Assembly: GCA_913061145.1 (NCBI GenBank)
Contig: CAJXUQ010000004.1
Location: 62,001 to 126,000, forward strand
DNA from: an uncultured Haliea sp.
GTDB lineage: Bacteria > Pseudomonadota > Gammaproteobacteria > Pseudomonadales > Halieaceae
Direction of reading: 5' to 3'
DNA: 64,000 nucleotides
The notes below the pieces were generated by a model. That model ran no database searches and had not been told where the DNA came from. It was given only the letters and a program-made list of their open reading frames with translations. The position numbers and the translations under genes were made by a program. Below, in pieces: positions 27,811-36,611 of the stretch (positions are counted from its first letter, which is position 1; the number at the start of each line of letters is the position of its first letter).

Positions 27811-29286
27811 ATGAAACAGCTAGGTATTCTGGACGCGGCCTTCATCAACCTTGAACGGGGCAACACGCCGCAGCACATTGCCAGCCTGGGTATCTACGAC
27901 CCTTCGACAGCGCCGGGTGGCAAGGTTCGCTTCAAGCAGGTCATTGCCACATTTGAGCGACGGCTGGACAACCAGCCGCTGTTTCGTACCCGGCTGGTGC
28001 AGGTACCCGGTGGCCTGGATCGTCCCTACTGGGTCAAGGACGAGCGCTTCGACGTGGAGTTCCACCTGCGGCATATCGCCCTGCCCAGCCCGGGAGACTG
28101 GCGCCAGCTCTGCATCCAGGTTGCCCGCCTGCACTCCCGTCCGCTGGACATGTCCAAGCCGCTGTGGGAAGCGTACATCATCGAGGGGCTGGATCGCATT
28201 CCCGGACTCCCGAGGGGCAGCTTCGCGGTCATGATCAAGATCCATCACTCGCTGGTTGACGGCATGGGCGGCAACAGCATCGCCGCGCTGATACACGACC
28301 TGGTGCCATCCCCGGACCATGCCGCCAGCCCCGAGCCGCTGCCACGCCTGGTGGACATCACACCCGGCATGGCGGAGTTGCTGTCCCGCGCTACCGTCAA
28401 CGGTATCAAGAATGTCGCCGGCGTGGTCAGTGGCGCCGCGAGCAACTCGTTGAAGCTGGCGCGCTATGCGGCAGGGGTGGTCAAGGGCGATTATCCCGGC
28501 CTGGACATGCAGGCCCCCAAGACCCGCTTTAACGCACCGGTGAGTCCGCACCGGGTATTCACCGCCGCTGAATTCAAGCTGCAGGACTTCAAGGCGATCA
28601 AGGATGCAGCCGGAGTCAAGCTCAACGATGTTGCGCTGGCCGTGGTCGGCGGTGCACTGCAACGCTATCTCGAGCAGTGTGGAGAAGCCCCCGACGCCGC
28701 GCTATCCGCCGCGATTCCCATCAACATGCGCGCCCGTCGGGCGTCGAGCGAAGATCATAACCAGGTCGGTTCGGTCTTCACATGCCTGCACACCGACATC
28801 GCCGACCCCGCAGCCCAGTTACAGGCCATTCACCACAGCTCCTTGGATGCACAGAAAGCCGGCAACGTCAGCCCGCTGGTCGACATGCTGAAACTGGCTG
28901 GGGTGTTCACCCCGGCCCTGACCCGCCCGGTAGCGAATTTCTGGGCGCGCAATCATCTCTCCAGCTACCTGCCGCTTAACGTGTCGACCGTCGTCTCCAA
29001 CGTCGCCGGGCCAGACCAGCCGCTGTACTGTGCGGGAGCGCGCCTGATGGACTACTACGGGCTGGGGGTACTTACACCCGGTATGGGCATCTTTCACATG
29101 GTGTTCAGCTATTGCGGCAAAGTCACCGTCTCGGTGCTCGCTGACCGCGCCATGCTGCCAGACCCGGAACGCTATCGGGACTGCCTTGAGGAGGCCTACC
29201 AGGCACTGGCCGTCGCCGTAGTGCCCGCAACGAAACGTCAATCGGCGCCGCGCAGGCAAAAAAAACCCGCCAGACGGCGGGTTTGA
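27811..29286 (+). CDS. Wax ester synthase/diacylglycerol acyltransferase
   Basis: A 491-aa WS/DGAT enzyme that joins acyl-CoA to fatty alcohols or diacylglycerol to make storage lipid. The catalytic HHSLVDG is at 145-151, and the later family elements NxxxSSYLPLNVSTVVSNVAGP and the early ERGNTPQHIASL region are present. The last codons (PARRR) are encoded by a hairpin that doubles as a terminator structure. Storage-lipid synthesis fits the lipid-oriented metabolism of the region. Confidence 0.92.
   Translation: MKQLGILDAAFINLERGNTPQHIASLGIYDPSTAPGGKVRFKQVIATFERRLDNQPLFRTRLVQVPGGLDRPYWVKDERFDVEFHLRHIALPSPGDWRQLCIQVARLHSRPLDMSKPLWEAYIIEGLDRIPGLPRGSFAVMIKIHHSLVDGMGGNSIAALIHDLVPSPDHAASPEPLPRLVDITPGMAELLSRATVNGIKNVAGVVSGAASNSLKLARYAAGVVKGDYPGLDMQAPKTRFNAPVSPHRVFTAAEFKLQDFKAIKDAAGVKLNDVALAVVGGALQRYLEQCGEAPDAALSAAIPINMRARRASSEDHNQVGSVFTCLHTDIADPAAQLQAIHHSSLDAQKAGNVSPLVDMLKLAGVFTPALTRPVANFWARNHLSSYLPLNVSTVVSNVAGPDQPLYCAGARLMDYYGLGVLTPGMGIFHMVFSYCGKVTVSVLADRAMLPDPERYRDCLEEAYQALAVAVVPATKRQSAPRRQKKPARRRV
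29258..29284 (-). terminator. Intrinsic terminator hairpin oriented for minus-strand transcription
   Basis: CCCGCC (29266-29271), loop AGAC and GGCGGG (29276-29281) form a tight stem extended by A/T pairs. Read on the minus strand it is followed by eight T residues, an excellent intrinsic terminator. Read on the plus strand only TTT follows. It overlaps the end of the WS/DGAT coding sequence. Confidence 0.65.
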
Positions 29287-29430
29287 AACTGTCACTTGCT
29301 GGACCTGGATGGGCGCTTCCGTCACTGAGGACGCAAACGCTCATGAGATGGACAAAGGATAGATAGCCTCTCGATATATATCCAATGTATTTTTCTTATG
29401 TTTGCCATGAAAATGATTCATAATTGAGCG

Positions 29431-30447
29431 GTGGACACCCTCAATCTGCACAAAACCGACCTGAACCTGCTGGTGGCCCTGCATGCACTGCTCGAGGAAC
29501 GCAGTGTATCGCGGGCGGCAGAACGCCTGCACATCACGCAACCGGCCATGAGCAAAACCCTGAGTCGCCTGCGCACCCTGTTTGGCGACCCCCTGTTCAC
29601 GCGCAGCCAGCGCGGCATGCAGCCCACGCCGCGCGCGCTGGAGCTTGCGGCAGAACTGGGCGGGGTACTGGACGATATCAACCGACTGGTCTCCGGCTCA
29701 CGCTTTGACCCCTACACCTACACGGGCGAAATCACCGTGGCCCTCTCCGAGTACGTGGGTATCGCGCTGCTTCCCGAATTCATCCAGCGGCTGCATCGAC
29801 TGGCACCGCGACTCTCCATACGCACGATCACGCGCCTTGAGCACCAGCTTGAGGCACTGGCGACCGGCAGTCTGGATTTTGCAATTCATATCGCCCAATC
29901 CCATTACCCCGCTGACTATCGGGTGCAGCAACTGGTGAGCGCGCCCACCGCGATTCTGGTGCGCGCAGGGCACCCGCTGACCCAGGGTGAGATCAGCTGG
30001 GACCGGCTGGCCAGCTTTCCGCTGATCCGTGTCTATATCCCCGACCTGGAGCAGGCCGAGCTGGCGCGCAGCTCAGATGCGTTCATGCGCGTGCGCAGCC
30101 CCCTGCAGGGATCGCTGGAAACCTCGCACCTGATGACGGCGATGGAAGTGCTGCGCAGTACCGACTATTTCCTGCCCGGCCCGGCCTATGTTCTGCAAAA
30201 CACCCATATCACCAGTGGCATCGTTGCCCTGCCGACGCCGCCGGGCAGCGATTACACGCTGAATTACATGCTGGTAGCGCACCGCCGCACGGATCAGTCA
30301 CCCCTGCACCAATGGCTATGGGAACAGATCACAGACACCATCACCGAACTGGAGACACGCGCGCCGGACGGCAGCGGCGGCGGTCCCGCACTCTCCAGGC
30401 GGCCCGCACGGGCGCCGCAAACCCGCACTCGGAGGCCGCATGAGTAA
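29431..30447 (+). CDS. LysR-family regulator, NodD/NahR-like
   Basis: A 338-aa LysR-type regulator with the N-terminal helix-turn-helix of the NodD/NahR subgroup (DLNLLVALHALLEERSV, ITQPAMSKTLSRLRTLF, DPLFTRSQRGMQPT) and a periplasmic-binding-like effector domain. An Arg/Pro-rich tail of about 30 residues overlaps the start of tatD by eight bases. The start is GTG. The 144-bp leader is AT-rich with no clear promoter boxes. The target is unknown; the upstream WS/DGAT gene is codirectional rather than divergent. Confidence 0.87.
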   Translation: MDTLNLHKTDLNLLVALHALLEERSVSRAAERLHITQPAMSKTLSRLRTLFGDPLFTRSQRGMQPTPRALELAAELGGVLDDINRLVSGSRFDPYTYTGEITVALSEYVGIALLPEFIQRLHRLAPRLSIRTITRLEHQLEALATGSLDFAIHIAQSHYPADYRVQQLVSAPTAILVRAGHPLTQGEISWDRLASFPLIRVYIPDLEQAELARSSDAFMRVRSPLQGSLETSHLMTAMEVLRSTDYFLPGPAYVLQNTHITSGIVALPTPPGSDYTLNYMLVAHRRTDQSPLHQWLWEQITDTITELETRAPDGSGGGPALSRRPARAPQTRTRRPHE

Positions 30448-31258
30448 CAGCAAACGCCGCGACATACCGCTATTCGCCACGCCGCTGATCGAGACCCACT
30501 GCCATCTCGACTACCTGGAACCGGAGGCACTGCAGGACACCCTGCTGCGCGCTCGCAGTGTCGGCGTTGAGCGCATCGTGACCATTGCCGTGTCCGCCGC
30601 CAACCTCGACCGCGTGCTCGCGTTAACCCGCACGGCCCCCGATATCTGGGGCACCCAGGGTATTCATCCGCACGAAGCCGAGGGCTTCAATGCCAACGTA
30701 GCAGCCAGGATTCGCGAGCAGGCACAGGACGCCAGAATCGTGGCGATTGGGGAAATCGGCCTGGATTATTACTACGACCACGCCGACCGGAGCGTGCAGC
30801 GACAGGTGTTTGCCGCGCAGCTGGCACTGGCCGCGGACCTGAACCTGCCGGTCGTTATACATACCCGTGACGCCGATGAGGATACTCGTGACATTCTCGC
30901 TGAGTACGCACCGCAGCTGCGGCGCAAAGGCGTGATCCACAGTTTTACCTCGGGTCTGCCACTGGGCGAGTTCTGCCTGGAGGCCGGTTTCATGCTGGGA
31001 TTTAACGGGATCACCACCTTCAACAGTGCCGACAACGTGCGCGCCGTGGTCGCCGCAACGCCGCTGGAGCAACTGGTGCTGGAAACCGACGCACCCTACC
31101 TGACCCCGGTGCCTTACCGGGGCAGGCCCAACGCCCCGTTCTACCTGCCCTTCATCGCTGAACGCGTGGCCAGCGTGCTGGATGTGCCCGTCGAGACCCT
31201 GCTCCAGGCCGCCTATCGCAACAGTCTGGCGCTGTTTTTCCCCGAAGAGCGGGCATAA
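30440..31258 (+). CDS. tatD: TatD-family metal-dependent DNase
   Basis: A 272-aa TIM-barrel hydrolase of the TatD family, exonucleases linked to DNA repair and RNA/DNA turnover. Metal ligands are visible: H20 and H22 in ETHCHLDYL, the glutamate in GEIGLDYYYD, the histidine in VVIHTRDAD and the late aspartate in LETDAPYL. GGAGG lies five bases before the ATG, inside the end of the LysR gene. The paralogue (tatD, ycfH or yjjV-like) is not resolved. Confidence 0.88.
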   Translation: MSNSKRRDIPLFATPLIETHCHLDYLEPEALQDTLLRARSVGVERIVTIAVSAANLDRVLALTRTAPDIWGTQGIHPHEAEGFNANVAARIREQAQDARIVAIGEIGLDYYYDHADRSVQRQVFAAQLALAADLNLPVVIHTRDADEDTRDILAEYAPQLRRKGVIHSFTSGLPLGEFCLEAGFMLGFNGITTFNSADNVRAVVAATPLEQLVLETDAPYLTPVPYRGRPNAPFYLPFIAERVASVLDVPVETLLQAAYRNSLALFFPEERA

Positions 31259-31371
31259 ACACGGCAATTTCGGCGCAGAAGCGCCGCAAGCCTCAACCCG
31301 GCTGCCCGTCAATGGTAGACTAGGCGTCTTTTGCGGGCCGTAACCTGGGGCCCGGCAGCAAACGGGACACC

Positions 31372-34176
31372 ATGGAATACATCGTAGGTCAACGCTGGGT
31401 CAGCCATGCCGATGCGCAGCTGGGTTTGGGGATCATCGTCGAGGTCGAGCCGCGACGCGTTACACTGAGCTTTCCGGCGGTGGGTGAAGAACGCACCTAC
31501 GCCGCTGACAGCGCACCGCTGACCCGGTTGCGCTTCAAGGTGGGCGACCACATTTCGACTGTGCACGGCAGCGAGCTGGCAGTGACGGCAGTCACCGAGA
31601 GCGCTGGACTGCTGCTCTACACCGGTACCGATCACCACGATGCAAGCGTGACGGTTTCCGAGCTGGAGCTGGACCCTTTCGTACAGATTACAACACCGCA
31701 GCAGCGCCTGTTGAACGGCCACTTCGATAAAACCAGTGACTTTGCCCTGCGGGTTGCCACCCTCTCGCATATAGACCGGCTACAGCGCTCCCGTGCACGG
31801 GGGCTGATGGGCTCTCGCACGAGCCTGCTGCCGCACCAGGTGTATATCGCGAACGAAGTGGGGCAGCGCTACTCGCCGCGGGTCCTGCTGGCCGATGAAG
31901 TCGGCCTGGGCAAAACGATTGAAGCCGGCATGATCCTGCACCAGCAGCTGCTTACGGGCAGAGCTTCGCGGGTGCTGGTGCTGGTGCCACAAACGCTGCT
32001 GCACCAGTGGCTGGTAGAGATGCTGCGCCGCTTCAACCTGCACTTTTCACTGTTCGATGCCCAGCGCCTGGACACCTCGGATCCACTCGAACTGCTGGAC
32101 GAAGACCCGCTCGCGGAAGTCGATGGCGAGAATCCCTTCGAGGCGGAGCAGCTCGTGCTGTGCAGCCTCGACCTGTTCCGGGACTCGCAAGCGCGACAAC
32201 TGCAGGCGTTGCAGGCGGACTGGGACCTGGTGGTCGTGGACGAGGCGCATCACCTGCACTGGTCCCCGGAGCAACCCGGTGAGGACTACCGTTTCGTGGC
32301 CGCACTGGCACGCCAGAATCCGGGGCTTCTTCTGCTCACCGCCACCCCTGAGCAGGTCGGTCTGGAGAGCCATTTCGCGCGCCTGCAACTGCTGGATCCG
32401 GAGCGCTTTCACTCGCTCGAGGCCTTCCGCGAGGAAGAGCAGCAGTACCGCCGCTGGAGCGACCTCACCCTGAGCCTGGAACGCGGCGAGCGGCCGGCTG
32501 ACCTGCCCGCAGGGCTGGACCCGGATGCACCCACCGACACCCTGATCGCACAGATTCTCGATCGTCACGGCACCGGGCGGGTGATGTTCCGCAACACACG
32601 CGCTGCCATCAGCGGCTTTCCCCAACGCGTGCTGCACCGCTACCCACTGCAGCAACCCGACCCGTACCGTCATGCCAACAGCGACCTTGCCGAGGCACTG
32701 CACCCCGAAGCCCCCTACCACGATGACAGCTGGCTGGGGTTCGACCCCCGCGTGGCCTGGCTGGAGCAAACCCTGAAAGCCCTGCGCCCGGCAAAAGTGC
32801 TGGTGATTTGCGCCCGGGCCCAAACAGCCGTGACGCTGGAGCATTATCTGCACCTGCGCGCGGGCATCCGCTCCGCGGCGTTCTACGAGGGCCTGTCCAT
32901 CATCGAGCGGGACCGGGCCGCAGCCTACTTCGCCGACGAATCTGCCGGGGCACAGACCTTGGTCTGTTCCGAAATTGGCAGCGAGGGGCGCAACTTCCAG
33001 TTTGCCCACCACCTGATCCTGTTCGACCTACCGCTCAATCCTGACCTGCTGGAACAGCGTATCGGCCGTCTCGACCGCATCGGCCAGGCCCAGGATGTAC
33101 AGATTCACGTGCCGTATCTGGCTGACAGCGCACAGGAGGTGCTGCTGGAGTGGTACGACCGGGGCCTGAACCTGTTCCAGGAGAGCTGCTCCGCGGGCAC
33201 CATGATTTTCGACCGCTTCGCATCGCGCCTGCTGCCGCTGTTGCAGAAACCGGACGACAGCCTGGAAACGCTGATCGCCGATACCGCGGCCTTCACCCGG
33301 GATACACGACGGGAGCTGCGGGAGGGACGCGACCGGCTGCTTGAGCGCAACTCCTGCAAGGCCGAGGTGGCTGGGGAATTGATTGCGGAAATCAGCAGTC
33401 AGGAGGCCGGCGACGAGCTGCAACACTACCTCGAACTTCTGTGTGAGGCCTATGGAGTGGAACATGAGCATCACTCAGACCACACACTGGTGCTGCGCCC
33501 AACAGACCATATGCTGACAGGCCACTTCCCGCACCTGCAGGAGGACGGCACCACCGTCACTTTCTCGCGGAGCAAGGCCCTCGCACGCGAGGATATGGCC
33601 TTCCTCACCTGGGAGCACCCAATGCTGGTTGAGGCCATGGACATGGTCCGCTCCACCGAACTGGGCAACGCCGCCCTCGGCACCATAAAGCTCAAGGGCA
33701 TCGCCCCGGGCACCATGCTGCTGGAGTGTGTATTTACCGTCAATTGTGTCGCGCCCCGCAATCTGCAGCTGGAGCGCTTTCTGTCGCTATCGCCCCTGCG
33801 CCTGCTGGTCGATGCACGCGGCAAGGACCTCGCAGCACTGGTGCCGCACGAGCGGCTCAACGGCCTGGTCGAACGCGTCAACAAGAGCACGGCCCTTGCC
33901 ATCATCAAGCAGGTACAGCAGGAGGTGGACAACAAGATGCTGCTCGCCAGCCGCCTGGCGACAGAGCGCCTTGCGCCGCTGCTTGCCGATGCCGAGCAAA
34001 ACATGCGTGCAGAGCTGGGTGCCGAGCTGGAGCGCCTGCAGGCCCTGCGTGCGGTGAACCCGTCCATACGACAGGAGGAGCTGGACCATCTCGCTTACCG
34101 GATTGACGAGTCCGCACTGCACATCGCCCATGCCAGCCTGCAACTGCAGGCGTTGCGCCTGATCATCACCACCTGA
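31372..34176 (+). CDS. rapA: RNA polymerase-associated ATPase RapA (HepA)
   Basis: RapA is a Swi2/Snf2-type translocase that binds core RNA polymerase and helps recycle it after transcription. The 934-aa protein has Tudor-like N-terminal domains (GQRWVSHADAQLGLG), Walker A in ADEVGLGKT (174-182), DEAH (290-293), and the C-terminal helicase motif GRLDRIGQ with the RapA-specific C-terminal domain. Length and layout are standard. No terminator is visible before the next gene 22 bp downstream. Confidence 0.95.
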   Translation: MEYIVGQRWVSHADAQLGLGIIVEVEPRRVTLSFPAVGEERTYAADSAPLTRLRFKVGDHISTVHGSELAVTAVTESAGLLLYTGTDHHDASVTVSELELDPFVQITTPQQRLLNGHFDKTSDFALRVATLSHIDRLQRSRARGLMGSRTSLLPHQVYIANEVGQRYSPRVLLADEVGLGKTIEAGMILHQQLLTGRASRVLVLVPQTLLHQWLVEMLRRFNLHFSLFDAQRLDTSDPLELLDEDPLAEVDGENPFEAEQLVLCSLDLFRDSQARQLQALQADWDLVVVDEAHHLHWSPEQPGEDYRFVAALARQNPGLLLLTATPEQVGLESHFARLQLLDPERFHSLEAFREEEQQYRRWSDLTLSLERGERPADLPAGLDPDAPTDTLIAQILDRHGTGRVMFRNTRAAISGFPQRVLHRYPLQQPDPYRHANSDLAEALHPEAPYHDDSWLGFDPRVAWLEQTLKALRPAKVLVICARAQTAVTLEHYLHLRAGIRSAAFYEGLSIIERDRAAAYFADESAGAQTLVCSEIGSEGRNFQFAHHLILFDLPLNPDLLEQRIGRLDRIGQAQDVQIHVPYLADSAQEVLLEWYDRGLNLFQESCSAGTMIFDRFASRLLPLLQKPDDSLETLIADTAAFTRDTRRELREGRDRLLERNSCKAEVAGELIAEISSQEAGDELQHYLELLCEAYGVEHEHHSDHTLVLRPTDHMLTGHFPHLQEDGTTVTFSRSKALAREDMAFLTWEHPMLVEAMDMVRSTELGNAALGTIKLKGIAPGTMLLECVFTVNCVAPRNLQLERFLSLSPLRLLVDARGKDLAALVPHERLNGLVERVNKSTALAIIKQVQQEVDNKMLLASRLATERLAPLLADAEQNMRAELGAELERLQALRAVNPSIRQEELDHLAYRIDESALHIAHASLQLQALRLIITT

Positions 34177-34198
34177 AACCAAGGAGAACTCTCCCACC

Positions 34199-35758
34199 AT
34201 GAAGACTATGCTTCGCTACTGCGCAGCCGTCGGTCTGCTGCTCGCCACCAGCCTTACACAAGCCGACTACCTGGAAACACAGAACCTGTTCAGCGAAACA
34301 TCACCTGCCGAGGCAGATACAGTGGTGGTGCTGGTGCCACTGTTTGCAGACGGCACTCCCGCTGCACCCGCTGCATGGCCGGAAGAGACGGTGGCCCAGT
34401 TTCAGCGGGCGATAGATGCCCAGGCGTTTACCGGTGCCCTCGGCGAACAGTTCGAAGTGCTTGCTCCCGCGGGAATGCATGCGAAACGACTGGTCGCGCT
34501 GGGGATGGGCGACGGCGCGACGCTGCAACGGGCAGATGCAGAGTCTGTGGGCGCGGCCCTGGCACTGCATCTGGCGACGCGACCTTCGCGCATTGTCGCG
34601 GTCAACACCGGACTGTTGCCGCAGAATGCCAGTCACAGCGCCCTGGTCGCAGCCGTGGCACACGGCGCTGACCTGGCGAACTACCGCTTTGACCGCTACA
34701 AGTCTGCCCCGGAGCCGCGTCCGGCACAAACCTATCATTGGCTGGTCTCCGACCCGAAGACGACCGAGGCGCGCTATACACAGCTGCGTGCCCTCGCGGA
34801 GGGCGTCTTTACCGCCCGGGAACTGACCAACCTCCCGGGCAGTGACGGCTACCCCGCCGCCTTCGCAGACCATGTCAGGCAGCGTCTGGAGCCCCTCGGG
34901 ATAAAAATCACCGTGCTGACACCCAAGCAGGTTCTTCAGGAGGGCATGGCGGCATTGTACGGCGTCAGCCGCGGCAGCCAGCACGGCTCGCACCTGCTGA
35001 TCGCGCAGTGGCGCGGCAGCAAGGACGCGCCCATCGCGCTGGTCGGCAAGGGCATCACCTTCGACAGCGGCGGCTACAACCTGAAGCTGGATGCCGAATC
35101 CCTGCTTGCCATGACCGGTGACAAGGCCGGTGCCGCGGCAGTGGCGGGCACGCTGGAGGCACTGGCGCGCCAACGCGCACCGGTCAACGTGGTCGGCGTT
35201 ATGCCGCTGTCACAGAACGCCGTCTCGGGCACAGCACAGTTGCCAGGAGACATCGTGAAATCGGCGAGCGGTATCACCATCGAAATCGCCAACACCGACG
35301 CCGAGGGGCGTCTCGTACTCGCGGATGGCATCTGGTACGCACGGGAGAAATTCAAACCACGGGTCATTGCCGATATCGCCACCCTGACCGGCTCCAAGGT
35401 GCGCGCCCTGGGCCGCGACTATGCCGCCGTGTTCAGTGCCGACGATGCACTGGTCGACAGTGTGACCCAGGCTGGAGAGCTGACCCGGGAGCGGGTGTGG
35501 CGCCTGCCCCTGGGCCCCTATGAAGAAATCATTGACAGCACGGTAGCTGACATCCGCAACACGGGCGCCCCTGGCGCGCAGGCGGGCGCTGTTTTCCTGC
35601 AGCAATTTGCCGGCGATACGCCCTGGGTGCATGTCGACATGGCCGGAAACGGCCGTTATGAAACCACCAGCAAACCGCCGCTGACCGGCGCGACCGGCTA
35701 TGGCGTACGACTGCTGACCGAGTGGGTGACGCTCTACGCGAACACGACGACGGAGTGA
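34199..35758 (+). CDS. Exported M17 leucyl aminopeptidase paralogue
   Basis: A second M17 aminopeptidase, 519 aa, distinct from cytosolic pepA. It has a clear signal peptide (MKTMLRYCAAVGLLLATSLTQA), so it probably acts in the periplasm or outside the cell. The catalytic features are complete: VGKGITFDSGG, the metal-binding MTGDKAGA and NTDAEGRL at 365-372 (D367, E369, R371). AAGGAGA precedes the ATG. It may join rapA in one transcript because only 22 bp separate them. A role in peptide scavenging is inferred. Confidence 0.9.
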   Translation: MKTMLRYCAAVGLLLATSLTQADYLETQNLFSETSPAEADTVVVLVPLFADGTPAAPAAWPEETVAQFQRAIDAQAFTGALGEQFEVLAPAGMHAKRLVALGMGDGATLQRADAESVGAALALHLATRPSRIVAVNTGLLPQNASHSALVAAVAHGADLANYRFDRYKSAPEPRPAQTYHWLVSDPKTTEARYTQLRALAEGVFTARELTNLPGSDGYPAAFADHVRQRLEPLGIKITVLTPKQVLQEGMAALYGVSRGSQHGSHLLIAQWRGSKDAPIALVGKGITFDSGGYNLKLDAESLLAMTGDKAGAAAVAGTLEALARQRAPVNVVGVMPLSQNAVSGTAQLPGDIVKSASGITIEIANTDAEGRLVLADGIWYAREKFKPRVIADIATLTGSKVRALGRDYAAVFSADDALVDSVTQAGELTRERVWRLPLGPYEEIIDSTVADIRNTGAPGAQAGAVFLQQFAGDTPWVHVDMAGNGRYETTSKPPLTGATGYGVRLLTEWVTLYANTTTE

Positions 35759-35773
35759 GCCCAGGCTCCAGAT

Positions 35774-35808
35774 CCTGCCGCCGGAACGCGCTGCGGACCG
35801 GCGGCGGG
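35774..35808. terminator. Long GC-rich hairpin between convergent genes
   Basis: A perfect eight-base stem (35777-35784 with 35798-35805), extended by three more pairs including one G-T, encloses a 13-base loop. It fills the 54-bp gap between the aminopeptidase and SDR stop codons. There is no T-tract. Confidence 0.45.
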
Positions 35809-35812
35809 CACC

Positions 35813-36580
35813 TCAGGCTTCGGCAACCAGGCCACCATCCAGCACCAGTACGTGCCCGGTCACCCAGGCAGCGGCGCGTGAACTGAGGTAGATCGCAGTG
35901 CCCGCCGCATCCTCAGGGGACCCCATACGGCTGATTGGAAAGCTCTTCACCAGTTCCGCCTCATGCGGTAGCAGATGCGACGTCATCTTGCTCGGGAAGA
36001 GCCCGGGGGCAATGGCATTGACGTTGACGCCCTCCTTGGCCAGGTCAGCACCCAGTTGCCGGGTCAGCTGGTGTACCGCCGCCTTGCTTGCACTGTAGCC
36101 GTAGTTATTGCCGTGGGCATTGGTAATACCGTTCACCGAGCCAATATTGATCACGCGGGCCGGGTCGTCTTCGCGGCGCGCGGCGCGCAGCAATGGCAGC
36201 ATCTGCTGGGTGAGGAAGAAGATTGATTTGACGTTCAGGTCCATCACCTTGTCCCAACCACTCTCCGGAAATTCGTCGATAGCTGCGCCCCAGGTTGCCC
36301 CGGCGTTATTGACCAGAATGTGTAGTGCAGACTCACGCTCATGCAGCGCCGCAGCAAACGCGGTAATCCCCGACAGGGTGGAGAGGTCCGAGGAGATCGC
36401 AATACACTCCCCGTACGCGGAAAGACGCTCCGCGGTGGCTTCAAGCTCCTCGACCTTGCGCGCTGTGATGTAGGTTTTAACACCGTTGGCCACGAAACCC
36501 TCGGCAATCATCGCCCCAATACCGCGCGAACCGCCGGTTACTACGGCCACTTTCCCACTGACGTTAAACAGGTTCTGCAT
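35813..36580 (-). CDS. SDR oxidoreductase, RhlG/FabG-like
   Basis: A 255-aa classical SDR with GGSRGIG in the cofactor loop, NNAG, and YSASK as the catalytic tyrosine/lysine motif following NIGSVNG. It resembles the RhlG-like group of NADPH-dependent 3-oxoacyl reductases. The ATG at 36580 has GGAGA upstream; the reading frame continues open for 111 codons further but that part lies antisense to nothing conserved and inside the carboxyltransferase gene. It is the last gene of the six-gene acyl-CoA operon, 31 bp after the carboxyltransferase. Confidence 0.88.
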   Translation of the reverse strand: MQNLFNVSGKVAVVTGGSRGIGAMIAEGFVANGVKTYITARKVEELEATAERLSAYGECIAISSDLSTLSGITAFAAALHERESALHILVNNAGATWGAAIDEFPESGWDKVMDLNVKSIFFLTQQMLPLLRAARREDDPARVINIGSVNGITNAHGNNYGYSASKAAVHQLTRQLGADLAKEGVNVNAIAPGLFPSKMTSHLLPHEAELVKSFPISRMGSPEDAAGTAIYLSSRAAAWVTGHVLVLDGGLVAEA

Positions 36581-36611
36581 GGTATTTCTCCAACTTGTGT
36601 GAAAACAGGGT

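Noticed and set aside
29341-29541. 66-codon minus-strand frame as a gene served by the minus-strand terminator at 29258-29284
   Set aside because: It starts inside the LysR coding region and has no ribosome site or recognisable motif; only transcript data could revive it.
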